64,000 nt of DNA from Caballeronia sp. SBC1 (GTDB taxonomy: Bacteria > Pseudomonadota > Gammaproteobacteria > Burkholderiales > Burkholderiaceae): assembly GCF_011493005.1 (NCBI RefSeq), contig NZ_CP049156.1, positions 868,001-932,000 on the forward strand, in the 5' to 3' direction. The notes beneath the pieces were generated by a model. That model was not told where the DNA came from. It made no database searches and saw only the letters and a list, made by a program, of their open reading frames with translations. Below are positions 56,137 to 64,000 of this stretch, piece by piece (the stretch's first letter is position 1; each line of letters starts with the position of its first letter). The position numbers and the translations under genes were made by a program.

Positions 56137-57144
56137 GTGAACGTTAAACGCATGAACGCCCAGCGCGCCTTCATGGTCTGGACCGGGCTTGCTCTGGCGG
56201 CGCTCGCTGTGTTCGTGGCGTCGCTGGCGCTGGGGAGTATTGCCGTGTCGCCGCTGCGGGTGATGCAGGCGCTCGCGTCCCGGTCGACTGACGTGATCGA
56301 TGAAATCGTGCTCAGCCTGCGCTTGCCGCGCGCACTCGGCGGTTTTGCGGCGGGTGCCTTGCTTGGCATGGCCGGCGCATTGCTGCAGGTCTTGCTGCGC
56401 AATCCGTTGGCGGAACCGTATGTGCTTGGCGTATCGGGTGGCGCGGCCGCGTTCGCACTCGCCGCGATGTTGTTCTCCTTGTCGTGGTGGAGCGTCGACG
56501 TTGCCGCTTTCGCGGGCGCGTTCTTGTCGATACTGCTGGTGCTCGGCCTCGCCCGGCGCGAGTTGTGGCGTGGGGAGCCGCAGGACACATCGCCGAGATT
56601 GCTGCTGACCGGCGCGGTGATCGCGGCGGGGTGGGGCGCGTTGATCACGCTCATGCTCGCTATCGCCCCGGAGAATCGTTTGCGTGGCATGGTGTTCTGG
56701 CTGACCGGCGACCTGAACGGCGTCGCAACGCCATGGACCGCTTTGATTGCGCTGGTGATCGCGTTGATCGCGATCGTGCCGGCCGCGCCTCAGCTCAACA
56801 TTCTGCTGCGTGGCGACGTAGCGGCAGAGGCGCTCGGCGTGCGTGTCGTGCAGTTGAGAGTGCGTGTGTATCTCGTTGCGTCGCTGGCGGCGGCCGCTGC
56901 GGTGACGACGGCGGGGACCATTGGTTTTATCGGGCTCGTGGTGCCGCATGTGTTGCGGCTCGCGTTCGGCAACGATCAGCGCATGCTGCTGCCTGCATCG
57001 GCGCTTGCCGGTGGACTGGCTGTGATGGGAGCGGACCTGATCGCGCGCACGGTGATCGCGCCGGCGCAGTTGCCGGTGGGCGTCATTACCGCGCTGACCG
57101 GCGTGCCGGTGTTCTTGTGGATGCTCCTCAGGCGCGCGCCATGA
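56137..57144 (+). CDS. btuC: Vitamin B12 ABC transporter permease
   Basis: 335-residue FecCD-family permease with about ten membrane segments: LSLRLPRALGGFAAGALLGMAGALLQVLLRNPLAEPYVLGVSGGAA, FIGLVVPHVLRL, and ALTGVPVFLWML at the end. GTG at 56137 or ATG at 56152 could start it. It partners BtuD and BtuF in inner-membrane corrinoid import. Eight bases after the btuB relic. Confidence 0.92.
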   Translation: MNVKRMNAQRAFMVWTGLALAALAVFVASLALGSIAVSPLRVMQALASRSTDVIDEIVLSLRLPRALGGFAAGALLGMAGALLQVLLRNPLAEPYVLGVSGGAAAFALAAMLFSLSWWSVDVAAFAGAFLSILLVLGLARRELWRGEPQDTSPRLLLTGAVIAAGWGALITLMLAIAPENRLRGMVFWLTGDLNGVATPWTALIALVIALIAIVPAAPQLNILLRGDVAAEALGVRVVQLRVRVYLVASLAAAAAVTTAGTIGFIGLVVPHVLRLAFGNDQRMLLPASALAGGLAVMGADLIARTVIAPAQLPVGVITALTGVPVFLWMLLRRAP

Positions 57145-57938
57145 ACGGACTTCAGATCACCAATCTCACGTTGCACGCAGGGAGTCGCGTATTGATCGCG
57201 GAGCTCACGCAGACCTTCGCGCCGGGCGAAATATGGTGCGTCGCCGGTCCGAACGGTGCCGGCAAGACAACGCTGATTGCGGCGATGGCGGGAGTATCGA
57301 AGACGGCATCGAATGCGATTTCACTCGATGGAAAAGCGTTGAGCGCGTGGGGCGCGAGCGAACTCGCCCGCCGCCGCGCGTTGATGCCGCAAGCCACGCA
57401 CGATGCGTTCAGCGCCAGCGTACTAGATACCGTCATGCTCAATCGCTTTCCTCATCTGACCGGCTGGGGTTGGGAAAGCGACGCCGACCGCGTGGCGGCG
57501 CACGCGGCGCTCGATATGCTCGGCCTCGCTGAGTTCGCTGCACGCGATGTCCTGTCGTTGTCAGGCGGCGAACGTCAGCGCGTGGCGCTGGCCGCGACCT
57601 TGTGCCAGGACGCTCCATTGTTGCTGCTCGATGAACCGCTGGCGCATCTCGACGTGCATCATCAGATCGATTGTCTCGAAGCGTTGAGCGGCTGGGTCAG
57701 GTCGAAACAACGCAGCGTGATTTTCTCGTGTCACGATCTGAACCTTGCCCGGCGTTTTGCCACGCATGCTTTGCTGCTCGATGGCGCCGGCCACACGCAT
57801 GCCGGCCCTGTTCGCGATGTCCTCACGCCCGAGCGTGCCGGCGCCGCGTTCGGTTATCCGCTTACCCTGATCCAGCAGGACGGTCACGAAGCGCTCGTGC
57901 CCGTGATGCGTTCAACCTCTTCTTACACATCACTATGA
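57141..57938 (+). CDS. btuD: Vitamin B12 ABC transporter ATPase
   Basis: 265-residue ATPase. Walker A GPNGAGKT (36-43), signature LSGGERQRVALAATL, Walker B LLLLDEPLAHLD, H-loop SCHDLN. Start overlaps btuC by 4 bases and its stop overlaps cobT by 4, so it is translationally coupled. Confidence 0.93.
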   Translation: MNGLQITNLTLHAGSRVLIAELTQTFAPGEIWCVAGPNGAGKTTLIAAMAGVSKTASNAISLDGKALSAWGASELARRRALMPQATHDAFSASVLDTVMLNRFPHLTGWGWESDADRVAAHAALDMLGLAEFAARDVLSLSGGERQRVALAATLCQDAPLLLLDEPLAHLDVHHQIDCLEALSGWVRSKQRSVIFSCHDLNLARRFATHALLLDGAGHTHAGPVRDVLTPERAGAAFGYPLTLIQQDGHEALVPVMRSTSSYTSL

Positions 57939-58990
57939 ACGACACACTTCCCCGTCCTGAACCGCTCGATCGATCGATGGCGGCCGAGCTGCAACATGTG
58001 ATCGATACGAAGACAAAACCGCCCGGCAGTCTCGGCCGGCTCGAATCGCTCGGGCTTCAGATCGGGCTGATTCAACAGACGCTGCGGCCGCGTATCGAGC
58101 GTCCGGCGATCATTGTTTTTGCTGGCGATCATGGGATTGCAGCCGAGGGCGTGAGTCCGTTCCCGCAGGAAGTTACGGTACAGATGGTCGCGAATTTCAT
58201 CGCGGGCGGGGCGGCGATCAATGCGTTGTCGAAGGCGTCGGGCATGACGCTTGAAGTGGTGGACGCAGGCGTGGCGAGTGCTTCGTCGGTAGCGCCGGCG
58301 GCAGGATTCGTCGATGCAGCGATCCGGCGCGGCGGTACGCGCAACTTCGCGCACGAACCGGCCATGACGCATGATGAAGCGTTGCAAGCCATTGAGCGAG
58401 GGGCTGCGCGCGTGCGTTTTCACGCGGCGCTCGGGACCAACGTGATTGGCTTCGGCGAAATGGGGATCGCGAATACATCGGCGGCGGCGTGTCTGATGAG
58501 CCGGATCTGCAACGTTGAAATTGAGGCGTGTGTGGGACGCGGCACGGGCCTCGATGACGCCGGCTTGAACCATAAGCGCGATGTGCTTGCTGCAGCTTTA
58601 AAAAAACACGCTGCATCCACCGATCCGCTCGAGACGCTGGCCACTTTCGGCGGCTTCGAAATCGCGATGATCGTAGGCGCTTTCCTCGCGGCGGCTGAAG
58701 CGCGCATGACGATTCTCGTCGATGGTTTTATCGTTACGTCGGCGTTGCTTGTGGCCCATGCGCTTAACCCGGCTGTGCTCGACTACTGCGTGTTTGCGCA
58801 TGCATCGGATGAGACGGGGCATCGGCGGATGCTGGAGCATTTCAACGCCGCACCGTTGTTGCAACTTGGGTTGCGCTTGGGCGAAGGAACCGGCGCCGCG
58901 CTCGCGTTGCCATTGTTGCGCGCGGCGGTGGCGTTTATCAATGAAATGGCGAGCTTCGAATCCGCTGGTGTGTCCGACAAGGCAGTGTGA
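57935..58990 (+). CDS. cobT: Nicotinate-nucleotide-dimethylbenzimidazole phosphoribosyltransferase
   Basis: 351 residues. It activates dimethylbenzimidazole to alpha-ribazole phosphate for the lower loop of cobalamin. KTKPPGSLGRLE, FAGDHGIAAEGVSPFPQEVT, GFGEMGIANTSAAA and the catalytic Glu region near FGGFEIAMIVGA are present. ATG at 57935; the long ORF from 57671 only overlaps btuD. Confidence 0.95.
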   Translation: MNDTLPRPEPLDRSMAAELQHVIDTKTKPPGSLGRLESLGLQIGLIQQTLRPRIERPAIIVFAGDHGIAAEGVSPFPQEVTVQMVANFIAGGAAINALSKASGMTLEVVDAGVASASSVAPAAGFVDAAIRRGGTRNFAHEPAMTHDEALQAIERGAARVRFHAALGTNVIGFGEMGIANTSAAACLMSRICNVEIEACVGRGTGLDDAGLNHKRDVLAAALKKHAASTDPLETLATFGGFEIAMIVGAFLAAAEARMTILVDGFIVTSALLVAHALNPAVLDYCVFAHASDETGHRRMLEHFNAAPLLQLGLRLGEGTGAALALPLLRAAVAFINEMASFESAGVSDKAV

Positions 58991-58997
58991 TCCTGTC

Positions 58998-59759
58998 ATG
59001 AACCGGCCATCGCAGGAACTGCGCTACTTCTTCACCGCGCTCGGGTATTTCACCCGCGTGCCGGTACCGCGTTGGGTCGGTTTCGAAGCGCATTATCTGA
59101 ACGCGGCAGCGCGCTATTTTCCGTTGATCGGTGCAATGGTCGGCGGGCTTGGCGCGGTCGTTTATCTCGCCGCGCTGCAGGTGTTTCCGGCAGGCGTGGC
59201 GGTGTTGTTGTCGATGGCGGCAACGCTGCTTGTCACCGGTGCGTTCCACGAAGACGGCCTCGCCGATTGCGCCGATGCCTTCGGCGGCGCGACCACCCGC
59301 GAGGACGTCTTGCGCATCATGCACGACTCGCGGATTGGCGCTTTTGGTGCCATTGCGTTGATCGTCGTGCTTGCGCTGAAGTGGCAGACATTGGCTACGA
59401 TGCTGCCGTTGCGTACCGCATGGATGATCGTCGCGGCGCATGCGGCAAGCCGCACGTTTGCCATCAGCTATCTCTGCACGCTCGACTATGTACGGGCCGA
59501 AGGCAAGGCGAAACCGGTCGCGCAGAAGATGAGTGCGGGCGCGTTTCTGTTAGCTGCCTTGTTCGGATTGCCCTGGCTTTTCTGGCCCGACTGGCGGCTT
59601 GGATGCGTGATGATCGTGGCGCTTGGTGTGTTGCGTTTTGCCATGGGGCGATATTTCGTCAAGCGTATCGGCGGTTATACCGGCGATTGCCTCGGCTTCG
59701 CGCAGCAAATTTTTGAACTCGCTATCTACCTGATTGGACTCGGATGGATCTCGTCCTGA
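58998..59759 (+). CDS. cobS: Adenosylcobinamide-GDP ribazoletransferase
   Basis: 253-residue integral membrane CobS/CobV: FTRVPVPRWVGF, FHEDGLADCADAFGG, RIMHDSRIGAFGAIAL, and GGYTGDCLGFAQQIFEL. It joins AdoCbi-GDP with alpha-ribazole (phosphate). ATG 7 bases after cobT. Ends inside cobC (16-base overlap). Confidence 0.95.
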   Translation: MNRPSQELRYFFTALGYFTRVPVPRWVGFEAHYLNAAARYFPLIGAMVGGLGAVVYLAALQVFPAGVAVLLSMAATLLVTGAFHEDGLADCADAFGGATTREDVLRIMHDSRIGAFGAIALIVVLALKWQTLATMLPLRTAWMIVAAHAASRTFAISYLCTLDYVRAEGKAKPVAQKMSAGAFLLAALFGLPWLFWPDWRLGCVMIVALGVLRFAMGRYFVKRIGGYTGDCLGFAQQIFELAIYLIGLGWISS

Positions 59760-60316
59760 TTCGCCATCCGGCTGTTGGTATCGACACCGGGATTTGTTAT
59801 GGCCGCACTGACGTCCCGCTTCTGGGCGATGCGACTGATGCAGCGCGTTTGTTGGAGGATCGTTTGCAGCTGCTGAAAGTGCCTGCGTTTGAAGGTGTCT
59901 GGCATACAAGTCCGTTAAGCCGATGCCGTTTGTTGGCCGAAGCATTAGGTCCTGTCCAAGCTGATGCGCGTTTGCAGGAACTCGATTTCGGCGCATGGGA
60001 AGGGCAGCGCTGGGATGGTCTTGATCGTGCAATGATCGATGGCTGGGCAGAGGATCTTGAACACGCACGCGAGCATGGCGGCGAGAGTGTCGCGCAGTTC
60101 GCCGAGCGCGTGGTGGGTTGGGCCGAATCCGTTTGTACCGCCAGTACCACTGGTCCTGTTCACGCGGTGACACATGCCGGCGTGATACGCGTACTGACTG
60201 CTCATCTACTCGGCGTCCCGCACGCGAACGCGATCCAATGGCCGCTGGATTTTGGCGCGATCGTCTGGTTGAAACGCGTGCGCAATGAGTGGCTGCTGGT
60301 GCGCTGGAACGCCTGA
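59744..60316 (+). CDS. cobC: Alpha-ribazole phosphatase (histidine phosphatase)
   Basis: 190 residues, phosphoglycerate-mutase fold: catalytic His8 in LIRHPAVG, CYGRTDVPLL, the acid in LQELDFGAWEGQRW, and the second His in VTHAGVIRVL. RHP instead of RHG is usual for CobC. It removes phosphate from alpha-ribazole phosphate or cobalamin phosphate. The 3' end is 3 bases from the convergent btuF stop. Confidence 0.92.
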   Translation: MDLVLIRHPAVGIDTGICYGRTDVPLLGDATDAARLLEDRLQLLKVPAFEGVWHTSPLSRCRLLAEALGPVQADARLQELDFGAWEGQRWDGLDRAMIDGWAEDLEHAREHGGESVAQFAERVVGWAESVCTASTTGPVHAVTHAGVIRVLTAHLLGVPHANAIQWPLDFGAIVWLKRVRNEWLLVRWNA

Positions 60317-60319
60317 TCT

Positions 60320-61228
60320 CTACTTCGGGCGCCGCGTTCTGGCTACTTCCAGGTCTTCACACAACGTGGCCGCTGCGAGCGCGAGACGCGGTGTCGGCCG
60401 GTTGATCAGATCACCGTCTATACCAAACAGATTGCCGCGCGCGACCGCCTTTAACGAAGGCCATTTGCGCCACGCATCCAGCGATGGCAACGCATGCTCT
60501 GAACTCGTCGCGCCGGGCGTGGCTGTCACGATTGCTTCGGGATCAGCTGCCAGCACGGCTTCGGTCGAGATGGTGGGCACCAACGGTTTCAGGTCGGTGA
60601 ACACGTTGTGGCCGCCGCATAGATCGATCACTTCACTGATGATGTGCGTCCCGTTGAGCGTCATCAGCGGGTCGTCCCAGACCTGGTAAAACACGCTCAC
60701 CGGCGGCCGGTTCGAATAACGCGCCCGCAAGCCGGCGATGTCGTGACGGAATGCATTCGACGCCTTGTTCGCCTGAGCCGATGTCCCGAGCAGCACGCCA
60801 AGTTTATCGATGGTGACGGGGATATCGTCCAGCCTGTGCGGCTCGCTGAAAAACATCGGCACATGCAGTTCGCGCAATCGGTCGATCTGCCGCATCGCAT
60901 TGCCGTGACGCCAGACGACGATCAGGTCGGGTTTCATCGCGACGATGCGTTCGAGGTCGAGCGATTTGTTGTCGCCAACACGCGGGACGCTTTTGGCTTG
61001 CGGCGGGTAGTCGCTATAGCTGACCGCTCCTACCACGCGCGCACCGCCGCCCGCAGCAAACAGGAGTTCGGTGACGTGCGGCGCGAGGCTCACGATGCGC
61101 TGTGCCGGGGCGGCGAGGGTGACGGTGGCGCCAGTGTCGTCAGTGACGATGAGGGCTTCGGCGCGGGCTTGGGCCGATGCAAAAATCGCGGTGATAAAGG
61201 TCAGCGTGAGGAGGTGGCGCAAAGTCAT
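60320..61228 (-). CDS. btuF: Cobalamin-binding periplasmic protein
   Basis: 302 residues. Signal peptide (MTLRHLLTLTFITAIFASAQARA), then a BtuF-type fold: RIVSLAPHVTELLFAAGGGARVVGAVSYSDYPPQA, LERIVAMKPDLIVVW, YQVWDDPLMTLNGTHIISEVIDLCGGHNVF. The ATG at 61226-61228 gives a clean signal peptide; 61258 is an alternative. It delivers corrinoid to BtuCD encoded on the other strand. Confidence 0.92.
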   Translation of the reverse strand: MTLRHLLTLTFITAIFASAQARAEALIVTDDTGATVTLAAPAQRIVSLAPHVTELLFAAGGGARVVGAVSYSDYPPQAKSVPRVGDNKSLDLERIVAMKPDLIVVWRHGNAMRQIDRLRELHVPMFFSEPHRLDDIPVTIDKLGVLLGTSAQANKASNAFRHDIAGLRARYSNRPPVSVFYQVWDDPLMTLNGTHIISEVIDLCGGHNVFTDLKPLVPTISTEAVLAADPEAIVTATPGATSSEHALPSLDAWRKWPSLKAVARGNLFGIDGDLINRPTPRLALAAATLCEDLEVARTRRPK

Positions 61229-61363
61229 GAGGTGTGTTGGTTCGGGTGCGTCATGCATGGCGAGCGCTGCATACGAAGCGGGTTTTGTGATCGATACATG
61301 AGTACGCGAGCTTTTGTTCGAGAACGCGGTGGGTGGACCGCTGGGCGTGAAGAGCTCGATCGT

Positions 61364-62371
61364 TCAGCGGATCGCGTTCACGGCGGCAATAAACGCTTCG
61401 TCAAACCGCGCCCATTCCTCTTCCGATCCCGTCAAACCAATCCGCAAACTCGGTAACGCGCCGTGCTCGAAGAGACGTGTCCAAATTCCGCGCGTAGCCA
61501 AAGCGTGCTGTAACGCCGCTGCTTTGCTGGTCTCGAACCATACAAAAAGCGGCGTTGCATGAGGATCGAAACCTTGACTGCGGATCAGCGCTGCCAGCCT
61601 TGTGCTATCCCGAGCCAGCGTGGCGCGAGTGTCGGCTTGCCATGAAAGATCATTGAACGCTGCCTGTACCGCGTGTCGTGCCGGACCGCTTACGGTCCAC
61701 GCACCGAGTGCTTCAGAAAGCGCATCGCGTAAGGGTGCCGCCGCGAGCACAAACCCTGCGCGAATCCCGGCCAGCCCATAAAACTTGCCGACCGAGCGCA
61801 GCACGACCAACCCCTCCCGCCCGCTCTCCGATGCCAACGACATGGCCGGATCGCCGTAGGCATCGGCGAATGCTTCGTCAACGATCAACGTGCCACCGCG
61901 CGCTGCCAATTGCGCATGCCACCGCAGCAGCACACCACGCGTGATACGTTCGGTCGTCGGATTGTTAGGATTCGCAATGATCACATGATCGATGTCATCC
62001 TTCAATTCCGTTGATGCCACATCGAGGCCGACTACCCGATGCCCGGCGCCTTCGAACGCAGGCCCGTATTCGCCGTAGGTCAACGGCGCAACGGCCGCAA
62101 CGCCGCGTTTCAACACGCCCGGCAGCGCACGAATCGCCGCCTGACTACCCGCGACGGGCAGCGCTCCTGGCGCTCCATAGTGACGCGCTGCAAGCTCGGC
62201 CAGACCGTCGGCGTCTTCGGGTAAGCGACGCCATGCATCCACGGGCACGGGCGGGACCGGATACGCCCGCGGATTGATCCCCGTCGATAAATCCAGCCAG
62301 TCGCCCAGCGCGATTCCGTATCGACGCGCGGCTTCCCGCAGATTCCCGCCATGCCGGATGGGATCAGCCAT
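61364..62371 (-). CDS. cobD: Threonine-phosphate decarboxylase (CobD/CobC)
   Basis: 335-residue PLP enzyme of the aminotransferase I/II fold. HGGNLREAARRYG and WLDLSTGINPRAYPVP mark CobD; IIANPNNPTTE, VDEAFAD and the PLP-Lys region RSVGKFYGLAGIRAGF follow. It makes (R)-1-aminopropan-2-ol phosphate for the corrin side chain. ATG at 62369-62371 overlaps the cbiB end by 8 bases. Confidence 0.94.
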   Translation of the reverse strand: MADPIRHGGNLREAARRYGIALGDWLDLSTGINPRAYPVPPVPVDAWRRLPEDADGLAELAARHYGAPGALPVAGSQAAIRALPGVLKRGVAAVAPLTYGEYGPAFEGAGHRVVGLDVASTELKDDIDHVIIANPNNPTTERITRGVLLRWHAQLAARGGTLIVDEAFADAYGDPAMSLASESGREGLVVLRSVGKFYGLAGIRAGFVLAAAPLRDALSEALGAWTVSGPARHAVQAAFNDLSWQADTRATLARDSTRLAALIRSQGFDPHATPLFVWFETSKAAALQHALATRGIWTRLFEHGALPSLRIGLTGSEEEWARFDEAFIAAVNAIR

Positions 62372-63305
62372 GAAACCCCACGCCCGTGAAAGCCAGCACC
62401 AGCAGCACGGCGAGCCAGAGCATCGTCGTGCGCTCAACCAGCCGCATTGCCGCCACCACGTGGCGCGGCGAGGCCGTCATTCCAAACCCGAGCACGGGCC
62501 GCGTTTCCAGCGTGCCGTGATAGATGGCGGGGCCGCCGAGCAACACGTTCAGGCTGCCAGCGCCTGCGGCCATCACCGGCCCCGCGTTCGGGCTGTCCCA
62601 CAGCGGCGCCTGCGTGCGCCAGCAGCGCCACGCGGTACGTGTATCACCGAGGAGGGCGTAACTTGCCGCCGTGAGCCGCGCGGGCACGAAGTTCAGGACA
62701 TCGTCGAAACGGGCGGCTGCCCAGCCGAATCGCAGATAACGCGGCGTCCGGTAACCCCACATTGCATCGAGGGTGTTGGCAAGGCGGAACATCAACGCGC
62801 CCGGGCCGCCCGCGATGACGAACCAGAACAGCGCACCGAAAATCGCGTCGTTGCCGTTTTCCAGCGCGGATTCCACGGCGGCACGGGACAGCGCGGCTTC
62901 ATCGGCGTTTGTAGTGTCGCGTGAGACGATCCGCGCCGTCAGCTTTCGCGCCGCGGCCAGATCGCCGAGTCCGAGCGCGCGAGCGATGGGCACGATGTGG
63001 TCGCGCAGGCTTTTGGCGCCGAGCGAGAACCACAGCAACGCGACATGCACGGCACACGCAGCTGCAAACGGCAGCACGCTCACGAGAATCCAGCTCACCG
63101 CCACCGGCGGCACGACGGCCAGGAGCCACGCGAGAATACCGGCTGGGCGTGCCCGGAACCCTGTATTCAGCTTTGCTTCGATACGCGTGGCAAGCCGCCC
63201 GAACGCGACCAGCGGATGCCGTGTGGCTGGTTCGCCGAAGATCCGGTCGATCACAACGCCCGCAATGGCGAGCATCGCCGTGGCGTAGAAGGAGAGCAGC
63301 AGCAT
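62364..63305 (-). CDS. cbiB: Adenosylcobinamide-phosphate synthase
   Basis: 313-residue membrane protein. DRIFGEPATRHPLVAFGRLA, the RIVSRDTTNADEAALSRAAVESALENGNDAIFGALFWF core, and LANTLDAMWGYRTPRYLRFGWAAARFDDVLNFVPARLTA are CbiB signatures. It attaches aminopropanol (phosphate) to adenosylcobyric acid. Also called cobD in some species. Confidence 0.95.
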   Translation of the reverse strand: MLLLSFYATAMLAIAGVVIDRIFGEPATRHPLVAFGRLATRIEAKLNTGFRARPAGILAWLLAVVPPVAVSWILVSVLPFAAACAVHVALLWFSLGAKSLRDHIVPIARALGLGDLAAARKLTARIVSRDTTNADEAALSRAAVESALENGNDAIFGALFWFVIAGGPGALMFRLANTLDAMWGYRTPRYLRFGWAAARFDDVLNFVPARLTAASYALLGDTRTAWRCWRTQAPLWDSPNAGPVMAAGAGSLNVLLGGPAIYHGTLETRPVLGFGMTASPRHVVAAMRLVERTTMLWLAVLLVLAFTGVGFHG

Positions 63306-63306
63306 G

Positions 63307-63843
63307 TCAGCCTTTGAGCACGAGCGGCAGGCCGGCGACCATCATGGTCACATGCGTGCTCGCGGCGGCGACGCGCTGGTTGAGCCGGCCGAGTTCATCG
63401 ACGTAAAGGCGTGTCACCGATCCCATTGGCACCACGCCCAGGCCGATCTCGTTGCTCACGATGATTACCTTGCCGCGCACGTTTGAAAGCGCGGCGTCGA
63501 AGTCGCCGAAGGCTTGCAGCGGCGGGCCGTCGGGTGTGCTGCCATCGGCGGGGAACAGCAGGTTGGCGAGCCATAGTGTCAGGCAGTCGATCAGCACCAC
63601 ATGCCCCTCGCGATCCAGTTCGCGAAGCACGCCGCCCAGATCGAGCGGCGCTTCGACCAGCGCCCAATGCGACGGCCGGCGTTCGCGATGCTGTTCCACG
63701 CGCACAGCGAATTCGGCATCGCCAATACGCGCCGTCGCCACGTAAGTAACGGGCAAGCCGCTGTCGGCGGCCAGCCGCTCGGCGTACGCGCTCTTGCCCG
63801 AGCGCGCGCCGCCGAGAATGAAGGTGAGGTCGGGTGGAGTCAT
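63307..63843 (-). CDS. cobU: Adenosylcobinamide kinase / guanylyltransferase
   Basis: 178 residues. P-loop GGARSGKSAYAE at about 9-20, then PVTYVATARIGDAEF, HRERRPSHW, LIDCLTLWLANLL, and VSNEIGLGVVPMGSVTRLYVDELGRLNQ. It phosphorylates AdoCbi and adds GMP. ATG at 63841-63843; the longer ORF is unsupported. One base separates it from cbiB. Divergent from cobQ by 49 bases. Confidence 0.95.
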   Translation of the reverse strand: MTPPDLTFILGGARSGKSAYAERLAADSGLPVTYVATARIGDAEFAVRVEQHRERRPSHWALVEAPLDLGGVLRELDREGHVVLIDCLTLWLANLLFPADGSTPDGPPLQAFGDFDAALSNVRGKVIIVSNEIGLGVVPMGSVTRLYVDELGRLNQRVAAASTHVTMMVAGLPLVLKG

Positions 63844-63892
63844 CGCAATATTGTACCGGCGGGCGCTACCATAGCGGCTTCCCAGAGAACCG

Positions 63893-64000
63893 ATGGCGAC
63901 GGAAACCCTCATGCAATTTGCACCGCGCGGCACGCTGATGATCCAGGGCACGACCTCCGATGCCGGCAAGAGCACGCTGGTCGCAGGCTTGTGCCGGCTC
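63893..64000 (+). CDS. cobQ: Cobyric acid synthase, N-terminus (cut by window edge)
   Basis: 36 codons before the right edge. [28 protein letters not shown]; the [10 protein letters not shown]-loop-like motif is the family start. CobQ amidates adenosylcobyrinic diamide at four positions, so the block reaches back before cobinamide. Confidence 0.9.
   Translation, partial: MATETLMQFAPRGTLMIQGTTSDAGKSTLVAGLCRL

Noticed and set aside
56484..57938. 484-codon frame joining btuC antiphase reading to btuD
   Set aside because: The first 219 codons are out of frame with btuC and have no motif; btuD begins at its own ATG at 57141.

Overview
The window looks like a chromosomal segment of a high-GC betaproteobacterium of the Burkholderiaceae, most like Paraburkholderia/Caballeronia. 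This is judged from gene order I recognise in that group (rpmB-rpmG-radC-slpA-ispH; cysI-DUF934-cysH-cysD-cysN-cobA; lptG/lptF beside pepA-holC; a cobalamin riboswitch followed by btuCD-cobTSC) and from codon use. No phage, IS element, CRISPR array or rRNA operon was seen.

Layout. 1-4.6 kb: 5' part of nadB (cut by the window edge), ribosomal proteins L28/L33, radC, an FKBP-type isomerase and ispH. 5-10.2 kb: a complete branched-chain amino-acid-type ABC transporter (lipoprotein binding protein, two permeases, two ATPases) behind a good sigma-70 promoter. 10.2-18.9 kb: housekeeping and accessory genes (YpeA acetyltransferase, an ArgD-like aminotransferase, a 2Fe-2S/flavin reductase, an SDR epimerase with an unusual insert, a small membrane protein, a lipoprotein esterase, rsuA, poxB and a small secreted protein). 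18.9-29.8 kb: two adjacent LysR-controlled catabolic units. One has a CitE-like lyase, class III CoA-transferase, PDC-lactonase-like hydrolase, AtoE-type transporter and 2-hydroxycarboxylate transporter. The other has a CitMHS transporter and a split AtuA pair. Together they look like an organic-acid degradation system whose substrate I cannot name. 30-32.2 kb: a NYN/LOTUS RNase-like protein with a repetitive disordered region and a histone-H1-like tail, then tRNA-Leu(CAA). 32.3-43.5 kb: an orphan binding protein, cysB, the sulfate-assimilation operon through siroheme synthesis, an apparently inserted hipBA toxin-antitoxin pair, and the cbiX chelatase. 43.5-55 kb: lptF/lptG, pepA, holC, a DUF2486 gene, ilvD with a divergent LysR gene, lgt, a SIMPL protein, an EVE protein, a 6S RNA candidate, zapA and a ZapB-like gene. 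55-64 kb: a cobalamin riboswitch in front of a decayed btuB, then btuC-btuD-cobT-cobS-cobC, converging on btuF, cobD, cbiB and cobU; cobQ starts at the right edge.

How genes work together. The cys cluster takes sulfate through APS to sulfide; cobA and cbiX make the siroheme needed by CysI. The cobalamin block covers corrinoid uptake across the inner membrane, cobinamide salvage and nucleotide-loop assembly, but its outer-membrane receptor gene is broken. The most unusual points are the intact riboswitch over a btuB relic, the two-unit organic-acid locus, the NYN protein with three EPLFD repeats, and hipBA splitting the siroheme genes.
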